Below the pieces are notes generated by a model, which saw only the letters and a program-made list of their open reading frames with translations, did not search any database and was not told the origin of the DNA. Shown one piece after another: positions 34,143 to 45,290 of a stretch of DNA of 64,000 nucleotides. The stretch's first letter is position 1, and each line of letters starts with the position of its first letter. Both the position numbers and the translations under genes were made by a program. The DNA comes from Lumnitzera littorea (taxonomy: Eukaryota; Streptophyta; Magnoliopsida; Myrtales; Combretaceae), in the NCBI GenBank assembly GCA_024138015.1, contig JAMXBB010000004.1:11570242-11634241 (forward strand), given 5' to 3'.

Positions 34143-35126
34143 TAGAGTTATGCAAACAAGTTAAGTAGGCTAACTTGCCTCACCTTATATTGACCTGCAA
34201 GACAAATGGAGTGGTCTACTTCGACCCACGTAATATGCAAGTTGGAAATTTTAACCTAATTCATCCCACCATGAATTGGTAGGTTAAATAAGCCAACTCA
34301 CTTATCCATTACAAATATCTTATATAAATTTTAATATTTTAAGATAAACCTATTAAAACAAACATTATAACTTCAATTAAAATTTTACGAAATAATTATA
34401 AGATAAACGTATTAAAATAAACATTATATTTTCAATTAAAATTTTACAAAATAATTATTTTCTCTTTCACGGATCTTTTTTTTTTTTTTTCTTTTTGTTG
34501 ATTGTACTCCCACTTTTACATGTTTGAAATGATATCACGTTTGTTGCGAAAACTAAAAAGAGAACAATACATATACAACTGGCAGCAATGGTAGCATAAG
34601 TGGGTTAAGCTTCATTTTGAAATGATCAATTTCGACTTTCTATGTCCTCAGTAAATTTTAGAAAACTACTGTGATTGGTACTGCTTTTAAGTTCTACTTA
34701 TTTAATGTTGGTACTGGCAATATTAGAGCTAGCTTTAGCTTTTCATTTCTCTTTATTGGCTTTACTCTTGTTGTGCTATAAATTCACTATCCTAGTTTGA
34801 CATGCCCTAGAAGACAAACTTAAAGTTAACACACTAGCCCATAGAAATGAAAGTAGTAATCATTCGTGATGTATTCAATTTTATAGCATTGTCCATATCT
34901 TTCAATATGATATAACCAAGGAGAGAGAATTTTTTTTTATTTTTAATTCTTATGGGTTAGAGGGTTAACTCAACCTGCAATAAGTTCGCTTACTTTAACT
35001 TACGGGCTAAGTGAGGCGGGTTAGACAAATTCACATTTAAGTGGATCAAAATTTTTAAACCCTATCTACATTTTTCCTATGATTTAAATGAACTAATCTA
35101 CATAATTCATCTTGCTTGCACAACTC
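34143..35126. mobile_element. hAT-type MITE, ~1 kb
   Basis: Ends TAGAGTTATGCAAAC and (complement) TGAGTTGTGCAAGC. It is flanked by GTTTTAGC (34135) and ATTTTAGC (35127), an 8-bp target-site duplication with one mismatch. Copy D1 is uninterrupted at the corresponding point (TTTTAGCGTTCG). Non-coding; the interior has two copies of an ATAAAC(C/G)TATTAAAA block near 34342 and 34403. Confidence 0.78.
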
Positions 35127-35540
35127 ATTTTAGCAATGATCTAATTGTACATGCACATCCCCAGTAATCATGGAAAGTAGTACATTGAAATTTTGGAGGC
35201 TATAGCATCAAATTATAGTTTAACGAATATATTTCCAGTTATTCCAATAATTCAAAAAAAGGATTGTGTTGCCGTACTTGGGAAGGGTACTTAATATGCA
35301 ATTTTTCTATTCACATAAACCTCTACGGAAAATGGAAAGTTGGTAGCACTATTACGATAGGTGCATGTATCAAGACAATATTATCTTAGTAAGTAAAGGT
35401 ACATTTTGTTTAAGCATTGGTAACTAATGTCATTATTATTATTTTTTTCCAGCTAATTAATATTGATTCGATGAGTAAATAAATGACAAAAGATTGCTTC
35501 TAAAGAGACAAATAAGAATGAGTTAGAATTGTTGAGCAAA

Positions 35541-36099
35541 GGGGGCAATTGGTATATTAACTTTATCCAAATGTATAATCTATTATCTAAATTTTTAAAA
35601 GTCAATTTACTACTTAATTAGACGTTTTATCTAAATTTTTAAAAGTTAATTTACTACTTAATTAGATTTTTTGAGATTGTTTATACTACATATATGCTAA
35701 CGCCCTTTATCTTCATTGGCACACCTAAATCTGTCAATCAATTACAATATAACATATGGATTATGAGATTAATTTATAATTCAAATACAGCTAGATGTCC
35801 ATGTGACATTTTTCATGCCTATATGATGTTGTTTATTACTTTTATTATAATATTATGATTATAATAATATGACGTGAACATCTATGTAAACTTAGACTGC
35901 TCTAAATTAATATCATAATCCACATCGCACTTCGTAATTTGGTTGATAGAACAAATACGTTAACGGAGATAGAGTGGCTTTGATAAAGATAGTATAAACA
36001 ATCTCAAAAAAGTTGAATTCAACAGTGTAATTAACTTTTTTATAGTTAATCAATTGTTCGTATGGATAAAAGTTTAGTTATCAGTCAAAAAATTATCCC
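35541..36099. mobile_element. MITE with perfect 22-bp subterminal inverted repeat
   Basis: Outer ends GGGGGCAATT and (complement) AGGGATAATT. A 22-bp inverted repeat starting TTTTTTGAGATTGTTTAT is identical at 35667-35688 and, inverted, 35990-36011. The left arm also contains two direct copies of a ~45-bp unit (TATCTAAATTTTTAAAAGT... at about 35580 and 35626). Copy D1 lacks this segment. Target-site duplication unclear. Confidence 0.7.
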
Positions 36100-36453
36100 T
36101 AAGAGAATTCAAAGGGTATGTCATTCATTGGACAAAGTCAGAATGACTGGACATGTACGGTACGGAAACTTCCAGGCTACGTCTCTTTAGCTTTATACAA
36201 GCAGGAAAGTGCATGGTATCGTGAAAAGTTAAGGCATGAAATTTGAAGGAATTGGGTGAAGACCGAAATTTGATTGTGACCGGAAAATTCTTAATCTGAA
36301 GCACATACTGTAAGCCAACCATATATTTTCAGTTGAGAGAGGAAGAATTGGTTTTAACAACACGTTGACTATCGATATATCACTAAAAAAGACCAAGAAT
36401 GTGCGGTTCTGTTTAAAAAAGTGGAACACAGCCATAAACTTCCATAGGCAAAT

Positions 36454-37993
36454 ATGCAAAGCAACGAGAAAGCATCATCGTCCACCTCTGGCCAGAATGA
36501 TTGTTCATGGGAATACGATGGTTTCAGTAGCCTTCGAGGCAAAGACGCTCACAAGAATTTCACTGACCACTTGTACAAGTCTTTGGTTGGAAAAGGAATC
36601 CGTACTTCAGAGATGATGATAGATTGGAAAAGGAGAAACGCATTCAGAAAGATCTGTTCAAGGCAATCGAAAATTCAACGTTTTCGATCATCGTCTTCTC
36701 GAAAGACTGCTTCTTCCAAATGGTGCTTGAATAAGCTTGCCAAGATCATGGAATGCCCATCAACAGCTCCATTGCCCGTTTTCTATGGCGTCGAAGCAAG
36801 TGAGGTGCGTAACCATACAGGAAGTTATCAAGCAAGTTTTTTATCCTGTATGAAACAAACCCTGATGCAAGTCACTAACGGCGTGTTCAGTTTGGGGGAT
36901 GTGAAGTCATTCTCCTCTTATTCCTTATATTCCTTTGTTTAGTTGGTTTTTAGTCAATGAATCATAATTCCTTACCCATTTCAATTTTTTATACCAAAAT
37001 ACCCTCAGCAAACCCCACCACCACCACAACCACCATTAACACACCATCAACCCACTACCACCATCATCAAAAAACCATCACTGTACACTTCCACCACCAA
37101 ACACCATCACTTGCCACAAGAGTCTTTACCACCACATGCAACCCACACCATGCACACGCAAACCTATATGGGTCAACCAAACCATGGCCCATGCCACCAC
37201 TACAGGCACTGCCACCACCATCATCACCCACCCACTTAAGACACACAAAACCTACTCCGTGAGAGAGAAAGAGAAAGAAATTAGGAAGTTTTGATGGTGC
37301 TGATTTCTGGTTGGTCTCTGAAATTGGTTGTTCACCAGAATTTGCAGGTTTTCAGATTTATGGGTATGAAGGTTTATGGTTGTTTGAGTGATTACATCTG
37401 TTGTCAATCATCGGAATTTGGTTGTTTGATGGTGTTTTCCTTTTTCGATGGTGTTTATTTTTTGGTTGTCCGAATCTTGTTTTTTTTTTTTTTTTTTTTT
37501 TTTTGTCAATGGTGTTTTTGATAGTCTAAATTTGTGATTTTTCAAATTTGTTGTTGCCCAATTTTTTATTATTTTCTCTCTAACGCATTGTGTTTCAAGA
37601 AATTGGTGAAAAGAGATAGTGTTTCTAATTGTCTAGATTTGTGGTTTTTCAAATCTATTGTTGCTCAATTTCTTATTATTTGTTATGTTTTTTCTTTTTT
37701 CTTCTTTTTCTACCAACCACATTTGTGTTTCAAGAAATTGGGGAAAAAGATGGGGAGAAGGAGAAGGTTAATATAGTCTATTTAAGTTTATTACGTATTT
37801 ATTCCTTATATAACTATTTTTTTCAACTAAACAATGTAATAGGCTATTAGAGTTTTATTTCATTCATTAGTAATTGGAATTCCATTCCTCTTTTATTCTA
37901 TTAAGTAAAATAAGCATACCTTAAGTCATCAAGTGGAAGAAGCCCGTGGAAAAAGCAACCTCTACTATCAGATGGGATGTTAGCAACAATTAG
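36454..37993 (+). pseudogene. TIR-domain exon of TIR-NBS-LRR gene, split by hAT element
   Basis: Encodes a Toll/interleukin-1 receptor domain, the signalling (NADase) module of dicot resistance proteins. From the ATG, residues ~25-50 read YDGFSSLRGKDAHKNFTDHL then YKSLVGKGIRT, matching TIR motif 1 (YDVFLSFRGEDTR) with Val, Phe and Glu positions altered. After GIRT one base is lost and the TIR continues in another frame (RDDDRLEKEKRIQKDLFKA, STFSIIVFSKD). A second loss of two bases returns to the first frame at SSKWCLNKLAKIMECPS, then FYGVEASEVRNHTGSY. The exon is broken at 36877 by a 1-kb hAT-like insertion and resumes at 37931 with KWKKPVEKATSTIRWDVSNN, the normal TIR C-terminus, ending at a TAG (37993) close to where the first intron is expected. 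NB-ARC and LRR exons are not found downstream; element G follows. Confidence 0.92.
36877..37922. mobile_element. hAT-like element inserted in the TIR exon
   Basis: Flanked by AAGTCACT (36869-36876) and AAGTCATC (37923-37930), an 8-bp target-site duplication with two changed bases. Ends AACGGCGTGTTC and (complement) AAGGTATGCTTA are imperfect terminal inverted repeats. The subterminal parts are AT-rich with ATTCC motifs. The interior holds a CCA/ACC-rich stretch (37010-37240) and a 25-base T run at 37480. No transposase, so non-autonomous. Confidence 0.82.
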
Positions 37994-38104
37994 AAATGGT
38001 CCAATAATTATTTTCAATTTATTGCACTTCATATTTGATTTTGATGCATGTATCATATTTCTCTTTTCATATTTGATTAATGGAATAAACCCACTACAAG
38101 TATT

Positions 38105-38435
38105 CAAACTTTTATATTTTTTTCATTTTAATACTAAACTTTAAATTTGTTCATTCTAGTATCACAACTTTTTAAATGAGATAAATTAGTTTCTTTATTA
38201 TCATATTTTTATAAAGAATACTTATTTGTTTTATTTAAAAAAGTTAAAATACCAAAATAAAATTTGAGCACTAAAATGGAAATAAAAAGATAATTGATAT
38301 ACTTATATTATTATTTTTCCATTTTATAACACGGAGATACTAATTTGTCTCATTTAAAAGTTAAAGTACTAAAACGAATAAATTTAAAGTTAGATATTAA
38401 AATAAAAAATATATATATGAAAGTTCAGGTACTCA
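38105..38435. mobile_element. Small MITE with ~70-bp inverted arms
   Basis: Left arm 38121-38190 (ATTTTAATACTAAACTTTAA to GAGATAAATTAGT) pairs with right arm 38339-38410 (ACTAATTTGTCTCATTTAAA to TTAAAGTTAGATATTAAAAT) at high identity. Non-coding, inside what would be the first intron of the TIR gene. Confidence 0.75.
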
Positions 38436-39440
38436 TACCGGCTTTATCCCTTTAATCGATATATGCAATTACATATTTAATTATTTAAATTGTAGAAATT
38501 GGATATTTTGTTTATATAAATCACTTTGCCCCCATTTACCTCAAATTCTTCTAAATATTGAGAATTTTGCTCCAATATGTACCCGATTTAATGGACTTTG
38601 TTAGAAGATAATTTTCTTGATTCCCTTCACTTCCTACCGATGTTGTGATCGCTATCAATGATCTTTTAGTGGTCCAACAGTTGTGTGTGATGGTGAACTT
38701 ATAAGAAAGCCCCCTGTATCAATGCTAATAAGGGCCCTTTGATGCTTAAGTTAGTGAGAAGAGAAAGAGAGAGTGTCTAGAATGTTTAGAATGTTTAAGG
38801 AAGTATATGAAGAGCTTAAGGATTCAATCATTGTACTTTAAGCTTCATGGCATATCTATAGTGTATACGGAGAGTGTTTAGACTGTCAGGTAGCATTTAA
38901 GGAGGAGAAAGAAGGGATCAATAGAGCAGTCATAGAATCGAGGCCTTTGAGTTGTATGCTAAGCACTTAGCATGAGCTTAGGGGCTAAGGTGGACATGGA
39001 GTGTCCAAATTAGATTTGGATACCCAGAGGGCTATGGGGTCTTCAGGGTCTCAAGTCCTGATGAGTAAGACGCCTTGAGGAATTTAACATAGGCTCCTGA
39101 GGTCCTGAGTAGATCAAGTTGAGGAATGCTCAAGGATGATCCAAGTAAGCTGTGTCGACATTGGGTAAGTCAGGTAGTGAACTCCATCAGGTACGATTTG
39201 GATGGCATGGTCAAGGTAACCCCAGCTAATAGCTAGACTTAGGTTGGAGTGGATCTGCCAATGAGGAATCGAGGGTTAGTTTGTTTGAGAGGGCCAAACC
39301 ATCAACCTAAAGAGGTGCTCAAGGATGCCCAAGCAAGTAGAGGCACTTAGGCTTGGGCCTTTCAAGCTTAGCCATAAAAAGACATCTCAACACTTCCCCC
39401 TTTCCCCCTAACCCTCCTTAGCTAAGGATACAACTAAGCA

Positions 39441-39982
39441 GGTTATTAAAGGATACCCGACCTATTGAACCTAATAAAAATACCTTATAGGGTTTATGGT
39501 CAAGTCTTGGATATAATTCAAAACCCTATAGGATTTAGGTTCAGGTATTGAGATTACAAAAAAACCTAATGAGAAATTTGACGTAGTAAAAAAAGTATAT
39601 ATAATAAAAATATTTACTCTTAACTTATACAATATGCATATTTTATATAAGTTTTACATTGTATAACAAATTTAATTCTCAATTTTTATTACTATGTAAG
39701 TTAGTAAATATAATCATAATCCTATTTAACTTTTTTCCCTTCTATTCTCTCTTTAATCTTATCTAAACCCTATAAAAACCTGCCTCTATGGGGTCTTTTG
39801 GATTCTATGAAAAGCTACCCATATAAGGTTAAGAACCCAATAGAGTATAGTTTTAGGAATAGGGGATAGAACTTTATAGGGTTTTTATTTAGTTTCGGAA
39901 AATGTCAAACCCTATAGGGGTAGGTTTGGGTTTCACAAAACCCATCTTAAACTCGCTCCAATTACCCTATCCTTGGCATCCA
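39441..39982. mobile_element. MITE-like insert in element G leader
   Basis: AT-rich interior between arms carrying GGATACCCGACC and CTTATAGGGTTT on the left, and the complementary-type CCCTATAGGGGTAGG, GGGTTTCACAAAACCC and ATTACCCTATCC on the right. The GGGTTT/AAACCC-rich ends recall plant hAT-type MITEs. Target-site duplication not resolved. Confidence 0.4.
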
Positions 39983-40330
39983 AGTAACAAGGAGAGTAGT
40001 CTATTTTGAGCTCCGAAGGACAAGGCTCGAGTTATAATTAGGTGATTCCAAGGAGGTAAGTGACAAGCTTAGGTTTGTCAGGTGAGGAAATGGCAATGTC
40101 AAGCACCTATTCATGCAACGTAGTAGTTAATTTGACCAATGTGACCCTTCAAATGCCTAAGTCTCATTAATGGCACTATGGGCAATGTGCACAGATTCAA
40201 AGGCACGTGTAAGGTCCACTTTAGCAATCTACATACTAAATGAACCTGAACCATTGAGTGCCAGGTGATTAAACATGGTCAGTTGTGGTTAAATGGTGAG
40301 AAGTAACAATCCGTATGCCTCCTATCCATC

Positions 40331-40340
40331 TATATAATGG
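40331..40340 (+). promoter_or_regulatory. TATA box of element G
   Basis: TATATAATGG lies 150 bp before the ATG of the gag-like frame. It is followed by a C-rich leader (ATTCTCACTTCACC) typical of plant LTR promoters. Confidence 0.45.
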
Positions 40341-40481
40341 GCTTAGGGGATGACTCATTTCTTCATTCTCACTTCACCTTAAGCCAGAACTCTACTAAAA
40401 TTTCTCCCACAAACTTCTCTAACTTTTTCCCAACTTCAAGCACCCAAAACCACACTTCATTTCTCACAACGAGTATCAGCG

Positions 40482-41075
40482 ATGGCCAACTACAAGAATG
40501 CTACATTCTTAAGTAACGACTCGTCTAAGTCTATCTCTTCCATAGTGGACAAATCCCATTCCCCAGCCTCCTCACCCTCTCCCAACCTGCCTCTAGGCCC
40601 CCTTAAGCACCCGAAGAACAACGATGGCAACATATGGTCATAAGAGATGAGTAAGATGGCTGTCGAGTCTAGGCCGCAAGATAACTATGCCCTCAATAAG
40701 TGCAAAGGAGCACGTCGTAAACGGGATGTTATACAAGCACAATGAGGAGGCTTGGAGTAAGGTGAGTATGGAAGTGAGGGACAACGTAAAGTGCTAAGAA
40801 GTAGAGATGCTCGGGGCAAGAAAGAGGGCATATGACCTTAGGGGCCCAAGGTCATTCTTCTTATACTAGAAACCTTTCAAGTTAAAGCTTTGATTACCCT
40901 TCTCAGAGTTCCATCTCAATGTCTTCAATTATTTCAAGGTGTACCTAGGGGTCCTTACATTCAAACACCTAGCTATAGTTACATGAGTTTCTAGCTATTT
41001 TTATCTACCTCTTGCGAAAGCTAACTACTTGACTATTCAAGCACTTCTTCCTACTAAAACGAGCTAGGATGATTG
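40482..41075 (+). pseudogene. Gag-like protein of element G, N-terminal part
   Basis: The first frame, from ATG 40482 to TAA 40641, encodes 53 residues, Ser/Pro-rich: MANYKNATFLSNDSSKSISS, then SPASSPSPNLPLGPLKHPK. After stops, 40860-41050 reads LPFSEFHLNVFNYFKVYLGV followed by LTFKHLAIV. That resembles the 'hLHxFhxxhhxxhgxxPxQLxPNxWRhhxxF' block in plant retroelement gag-like proteins (family resemblance, inferred). It stops at the insertion of element F; the continuation is at 55262. Function in a live element would be particle assembly or cDNA packaging. Not translatable now. Confidence 0.5.
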
Positions 41076-41080
41076 GGTAA

Positions 41081-41193
41081 TGATATGAGTTGATGTGGAT
41101 GAACACATGAATCGCAATATCATACATAACCAGGAGGTGGGTCCTACCCTCGAGACAGTCCAAAAGATAAATGATAGTCAAAGGTTGAGTAGG
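41081..41193 (-). mobile_element. Left LTR of F, first fragment
   Basis: TGATATGAGTTGATGTGG to GGTTGAGTAGG matches the start of the right LTR at 54343 (ATATGAGTTGACATAG, GATAAATGATAGTCGAAGG). The match resumes after element E at 46816 (AGGGTCCTC). Confidence 0.85.
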
Positions 41194-42057
41194 TGATGCG
41201 TCTCTAAGGTCGAACACATAGAGAGGCACCATAACGAACCAAAACAAGAAAATAAAATGGGGGTTTTAGCAAATTTCGAGTAGCTACCAAATGGATATAA
41301 TGCATCACTCGATCCTACACGGCCAACAATCCACTGCATATGATACACCGGTTCGAATTGATGGAGCTACTACTTCTTGCTAAAGGGAATAGATAAGAGT
41401 TAAATGATAACGAGAATACTACGATTACTCAAATTACTCAAATGAATAATTTTGTATTCAGTTGATTGATCCCTACGTACAAGAAAGTAAGGGTTTATAA
41501 GTTCATTTACTAGGGTTACTTTGCATGTATGAAAAGACAAAAAGGGTATTCTACGATTAGGTTACATGAAACATACTAAAAGGAGTAAAAGAAACAAAAA
41601 ATATTCAGTATGAAAAAGGAAGAATCATTCTAAAACATTACGTTAGAAGACATGCATTACTTGGTGGCTAGACATCAGGAATATGATACAATATAGGCAG
41701 AGGCAAGGATGCGTTGCAGTCAAGGATGCATTGCAGTCAAGGGCCGACTTGATTTAAATCAAGTCAAGGACTAATCAATAATTCTAATGAGGAGTCAGCT
41801 CGATTCAAGGTCGAATGCCTATGGTCAAATCAAGAGCTCTCCTCAGCCATTCTTAAGCTGTCATCTAGGATAAAGCGTCGTTGTTGAACAGGGGCAGATT
41901 TGATGCATGTAAGGATCTGATAGTCGGTCGGCAGGAGATTAGCTCAGGATAGGAATTCTTGTCCCGGCTATAATTTAGAGCTAGTATTTTCCGTACGAGT
42001 CCTTAGAATCCTCTAGCTCAGCTTCTTGTAATCGGTCCAAAGGGTTGATTCCCATCA
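41194..42057 (-). mobile_element. 3' LTR of element E
   Basis: It starts TGATGCGTCTC and ends TTGATTCCCATCA. Inside, a GGATGC(G/A)TTGCAGTCAA unit is tandemly repeated at 41708-41742. Confidence 0.82.
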
Positions 42058-42099
42058 TCTACCTAGGGGTCGGAGAGATTTGCCCTCAAATCTGAGGTG

Positions 42100-43340
42100 G
42101 TTTCTACTTCCTCTTCTGAGGCGTATGCTTGGTCATTTTCTGCTGATTGGTGTAGGATCAAATTGGATACTTTGAAAGTGGAAGAAACACTGTAGTCATC
42201 AGGTAACTTGATCTGGTAAGCATTACGGTTGATCTTCTTCAGGATTTTGAATGAAACATCAACTCAAGGAGATAATTTATTCTGTCTCAAGTGTGGGAAT
42301 TGTTCTCTGCTGAGGTATGTCCATACTAAATCTCCTAGTTGGTAGGAAATAATCCAACAACCTCGGTTACCAATTTCATGCTATCTCTAATTGAATTTGG
42401 TGATCTTCTTGGTTACAGACTGGTGTAGTTCATGCAATTTTGGGGCTCAATCAACTCAATGTTGACTCTCTTCAATAACTGCTGGGGCACCAATCATATC
42501 CGGGGGAATGGTAGGATTAAGGTCATAGACGAACTCAAATAGGTCTTCCCAATAGTACTATAGACAGTCCGATTGTGTGCGAACTCCACAACGGGTAGGT
42601 ACAAATCCCAATCTCTCAAGTTCTTCCCTACAATAACATTAAGCTGATTGCCTAACATCAAGTTCACCACGTCAATCTGACCATCAGTCTGAAGGTAGCT
42701 ACTGTAGCTAAATACAAGTTTAGTTCTAAGTCTTCTTCAAAGAGTCTTCTAAAAATAGCTTAAAAATTTTGTGTTCCAATCTGAGACAATAATCTTTGGT
42801 ACCTCATGTAGTCGAACAATCTCTTGCAAAAACAAATCAACGGTATATAGAGCATCGTTAGTTCAATGGCATAGAATGAAGTACGCCATCTTGCTAAAGC
42901 GGTCAACTACAATAAAAATAGAATCTCTACCTCTGGATGTCCGAGGCAACCCTAGGACAAAGTCCATGTTAAGGTCGACCCAAGGTGAAGTTGGTGTTGG
43001 CAACGACATGTATTCTCCATGGCGTTCTCTCTTCCCCTTTGCACTTTTGCACACTTCATAACTACTAACTATCTTATGGACATTCTTAGCCAAACCTGGC
43101 CAGTAAAAGTTCTCTCTCAACAAATTGGTTGTCTTGGTTTCCTCGAAATGACCAAATAATCCTCCGCTATGAGCTTCCCTAATCAATAGTTCACGCATGG
43201 AGTAGTATGGTATACACAACCTTCGATCCTTAAACAGGTGGCCGTCTTTGAGATAATATTCCTTGACAACAATTTTATCCTTACACTATTCTATGATAAG
43301 GCCAAAATGAGAATCATGAGCATACTGCTCGGTAATTAAT
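42100..43340 (-). pseudogene. Gypsy integrase remnant (element E)
   Basis: Minus strand. The zinc-binding region is at about 43170-43020 (REAHSGGLFGHFEETKT, NFYWPGLAKNVHKIV, CKSAKG; the CxxC loses its first Cys, reading SYEVC). Then come TSPWVDLNMDFVLGLPRT and DSIFIVVDRFSKMAYFI with the first catalytic Asp. Further left are RQNKLSP-like and NAYQIKLPDDYSVSSTFKVS, the C-terminal DNA-binding module. One frame of 118 residues is still open (43219-42863). I saw no chromodomain signature. Integrase joins element cDNA to host DNA; stops downstream of the core mean this one is dead. Neighbour order (LTR, IN, RH, RT, PR, gag on the minus strand) is the normal Ty3/gypsy order. Confidence 0.88.
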
Positions 43341-43379
43341 AAGAATCCTAATAATTTTGTCTACAAAGTGGTCAGCAAC

Positions 43380-44660
43380 GTTTATCGTTATGACAAAGCA
43401 TCAGCGACTACATTTGCACTTCTTTTGTTGTGCCGAATGACATATAAAAAACCTTCTATAAACTCTTACCACTTAACTTGCCTCTTCGAAAGCTTGTTCT
43501 AACTCTCCAGATACTTCAGAGACTCATGGTCTGTATAAATAACAAATTCTTGCAATAGCAAATAATGTTGCCAAATAGTAAGAGCTTAGTAAAGAGAGTA
43601 CAACTCTTTCTCATACACATAATAGTTCAAGGAAGAACCACTAAGTTTCTCACTATGAAAGGCGACATGTCATTGCTCCTGCATCAGGACAGCGTCAATT
43701 CCTACTCTCGATGCATCGCATTCTAATTCAAAGGACTTGTCAAAATGTAGCAATGATAGGATAGAGGTTAAGGTGAGCCTTTCCTTGATCCCTTTAAAGC
43801 TTTGTTCAACTCAGTCATTCCACCTGAATCCTTCATTCCTCTTTCTCAACTCAATTAATGGGGCAGTTATTATACTAAATTCCTTAATAAATTACCTATA
43901 GAAAGAAGTTAGCCTATGAAAACTTCGAACCTCAATGACATTCCTTAGCATCAGCCATTCCAGAACAACTCAGATCTGTTCCTCATCTGCTCAAATCCCT
44001 TCCCCTGACACTATAAACCTTGAGAAAATCATCACTTTTTGGCAAAACATACACTTCTTCACATTCCCATACAACTTCTCAGTTTGCAAAATGCTAAATA
44101 CTTCACGAAGATATTGAACATGGTTATTTAGGTCGATAATGTATACCAATATATCATCAAAGTACACCACCACACATCTCCCAATTAGGGGCTACATTAC
44201 ATGGTTCATTAACCTTATGAATATACTTGGCACATTAGTAAGTCCGAACAACATAACCAACCATTCATAAAGTCTATTCCTAGTCTTGAAGGCAGTCTTC
44301 TATTCATCACCCGGCCTCATGTGAATTTGGTAGTAGGCACTTTGCAGATAAATCTCCGAAAATATCTTTACACCATGAAGCTCATCTAACATGTCATCAA
44401 GCCTCAGTATCAAGTATCTATACTTAACAGTAATTCGATTGATTACTCGGCTGTTGATACACATGCACCATGAACCATCTTTCTTTGGAATGAGCAGAGC
44501 TAGTATAGTACAAGGGCTCATGCTCTCCCTCACATATCCTCACTCTCTCAATTTGTCCATCTATCTTTTCAGCTCAGTAGCTTGCTCAAGGTTCATCCTG
44601 TATGTAGGTCGATTTGGTAGGGCAGCACCTGGCTAGAAATCAATACAATGCTCTATGCCT
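43380..44660 (-). pseudogene. Gypsy reverse transcriptase and RNase H remnant (element E)
   Basis: Minus strand. RT begins near 44650 and runs through SPCTILALLIPKKDGSWCMC, INSRVINRITVKYRY, RLDDMLDELHGVKIFSEIYL, QSAYYQIHM and the active-site box VVYFDDILVY (44170). The last still has both Asp residues. RNase H follows from about 43830 (FELECDASRVGIDAVL, YTDHESLKYLE, RQVKW, NVVADALS). Several stops split it (in LQSAYY-GDE, after HNKRSAN and others). These enzymes copy element RNA into DNA and remove the template. The wording is typical of plant Ty3/gypsy chromovirus-type pol. Confidence 0.9.
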
Positions 44661-44799
44661 CAAACTAGTGGTAGTCTTCTAGGCAACTCTTCCAAAAACA
44701 AGTCGTAAAAGTCATCTAGTAAGCTTCAATCTCATATTGAATATCCTATAATTCCCTCGTCTCTAACAATTTCCTAAACAACAACAACATGAGTTCATC

Positions 44800-45290
44800 A
44801 GCCTTCTTAGCAGATCAGAACTCTCTTCAGCTCATAACTAAGGTCTTCTTCTTACTAGCTCGGGTGAGCTGGTTATGGGTTTCATTTACTTGGGACAGGG
44901 TCAGAGATTGCAACATAATCTTCCTTCCATCCTTAACAAAGGCATAGGTGTCCTTATGTCCATCGTGCATAACACGTCGGTCAAAAAACCAAGGTCGTCT
45001 AAGCAACAGATGTAAAGCTCCTATGGGGACGACATCACACACAACTTTGTCCCTGTACACATTCTCAATTCTAAACGACATGGCCACTTGTTCAATCATG
45101 TATAAAGCACCCTTATCATGAAACCAATGTAGCTTATAAAGTCAAGGATGCTTTGAAGTCAACAAACCCAACCTCTACATAAAGGATTGTGAAACCACAT
45201 TAGTATAGCTTCCTCCGTCCACTATGATCGTACATAATTGGCCTTTAATGGTACACTTGGTAAGGAATAGATTTTCCCTCTGGTCCTCCT
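44800..45290 (-). pseudogene. Gypsy aspartic-protease region remnant (element E)
   Basis: Minus strand. From 45290 leftward: IVDGGSYTNVVSQ-like sequence near 45215 (the protease active-site segment with surrounding LFLTKCTIKGQL), then MIEQVAMSFRIENVYRDKVV, CDVVPIGALHLLLRRPWFFD and VMHDGHKDTYAFVKDGRKI. The latter parts are the RVP-linked segment before RT (C-D-V-x-P-M-x-A-x-H-I-L-L-G-R-P-W in intact relatives). A 90-residue frame is still open. It would process the polyprotein. Confidence 0.83.

Larger units (their letters stand above)
32396..36390. repeat. Upstream-region duplication, copy D2
   Basis: Second copy of the D1 region, directly adjoining it. It is interrupted by a foldback element (32484-33580), a hAT-type MITE (34143-35126) and another MITE (35541-36099). 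It leads into the TIR exon at 36454, so the repeated unit looks like the promoter and upstream region of the resistance gene. Confidence 0.75.
38640..41075 (+). mobile_element. Element G: 5' LTR-like region and gag-like start
   Basis: An old retroelement-like unit. It begins around the GCCCTTTGATGCTTAAGTTAG stretch (near 38730), of the kind seen in plant LTRs. It has a TATA box at 40331, a leader, then an ATG at 40482. It is cut at 41076 by element F and resumes at 55262. Borders on the left are not resolved and no second LTR was identified, so the class (LARD-like) is tentative. Confidence 0.5.

Noticed and set aside
36957..37262. 101-residue Thr/His/Pro-rich open frame
   Set aside because: Product of a CCA-repeat stretch inside the hAT-like element; no domain and low complexity.
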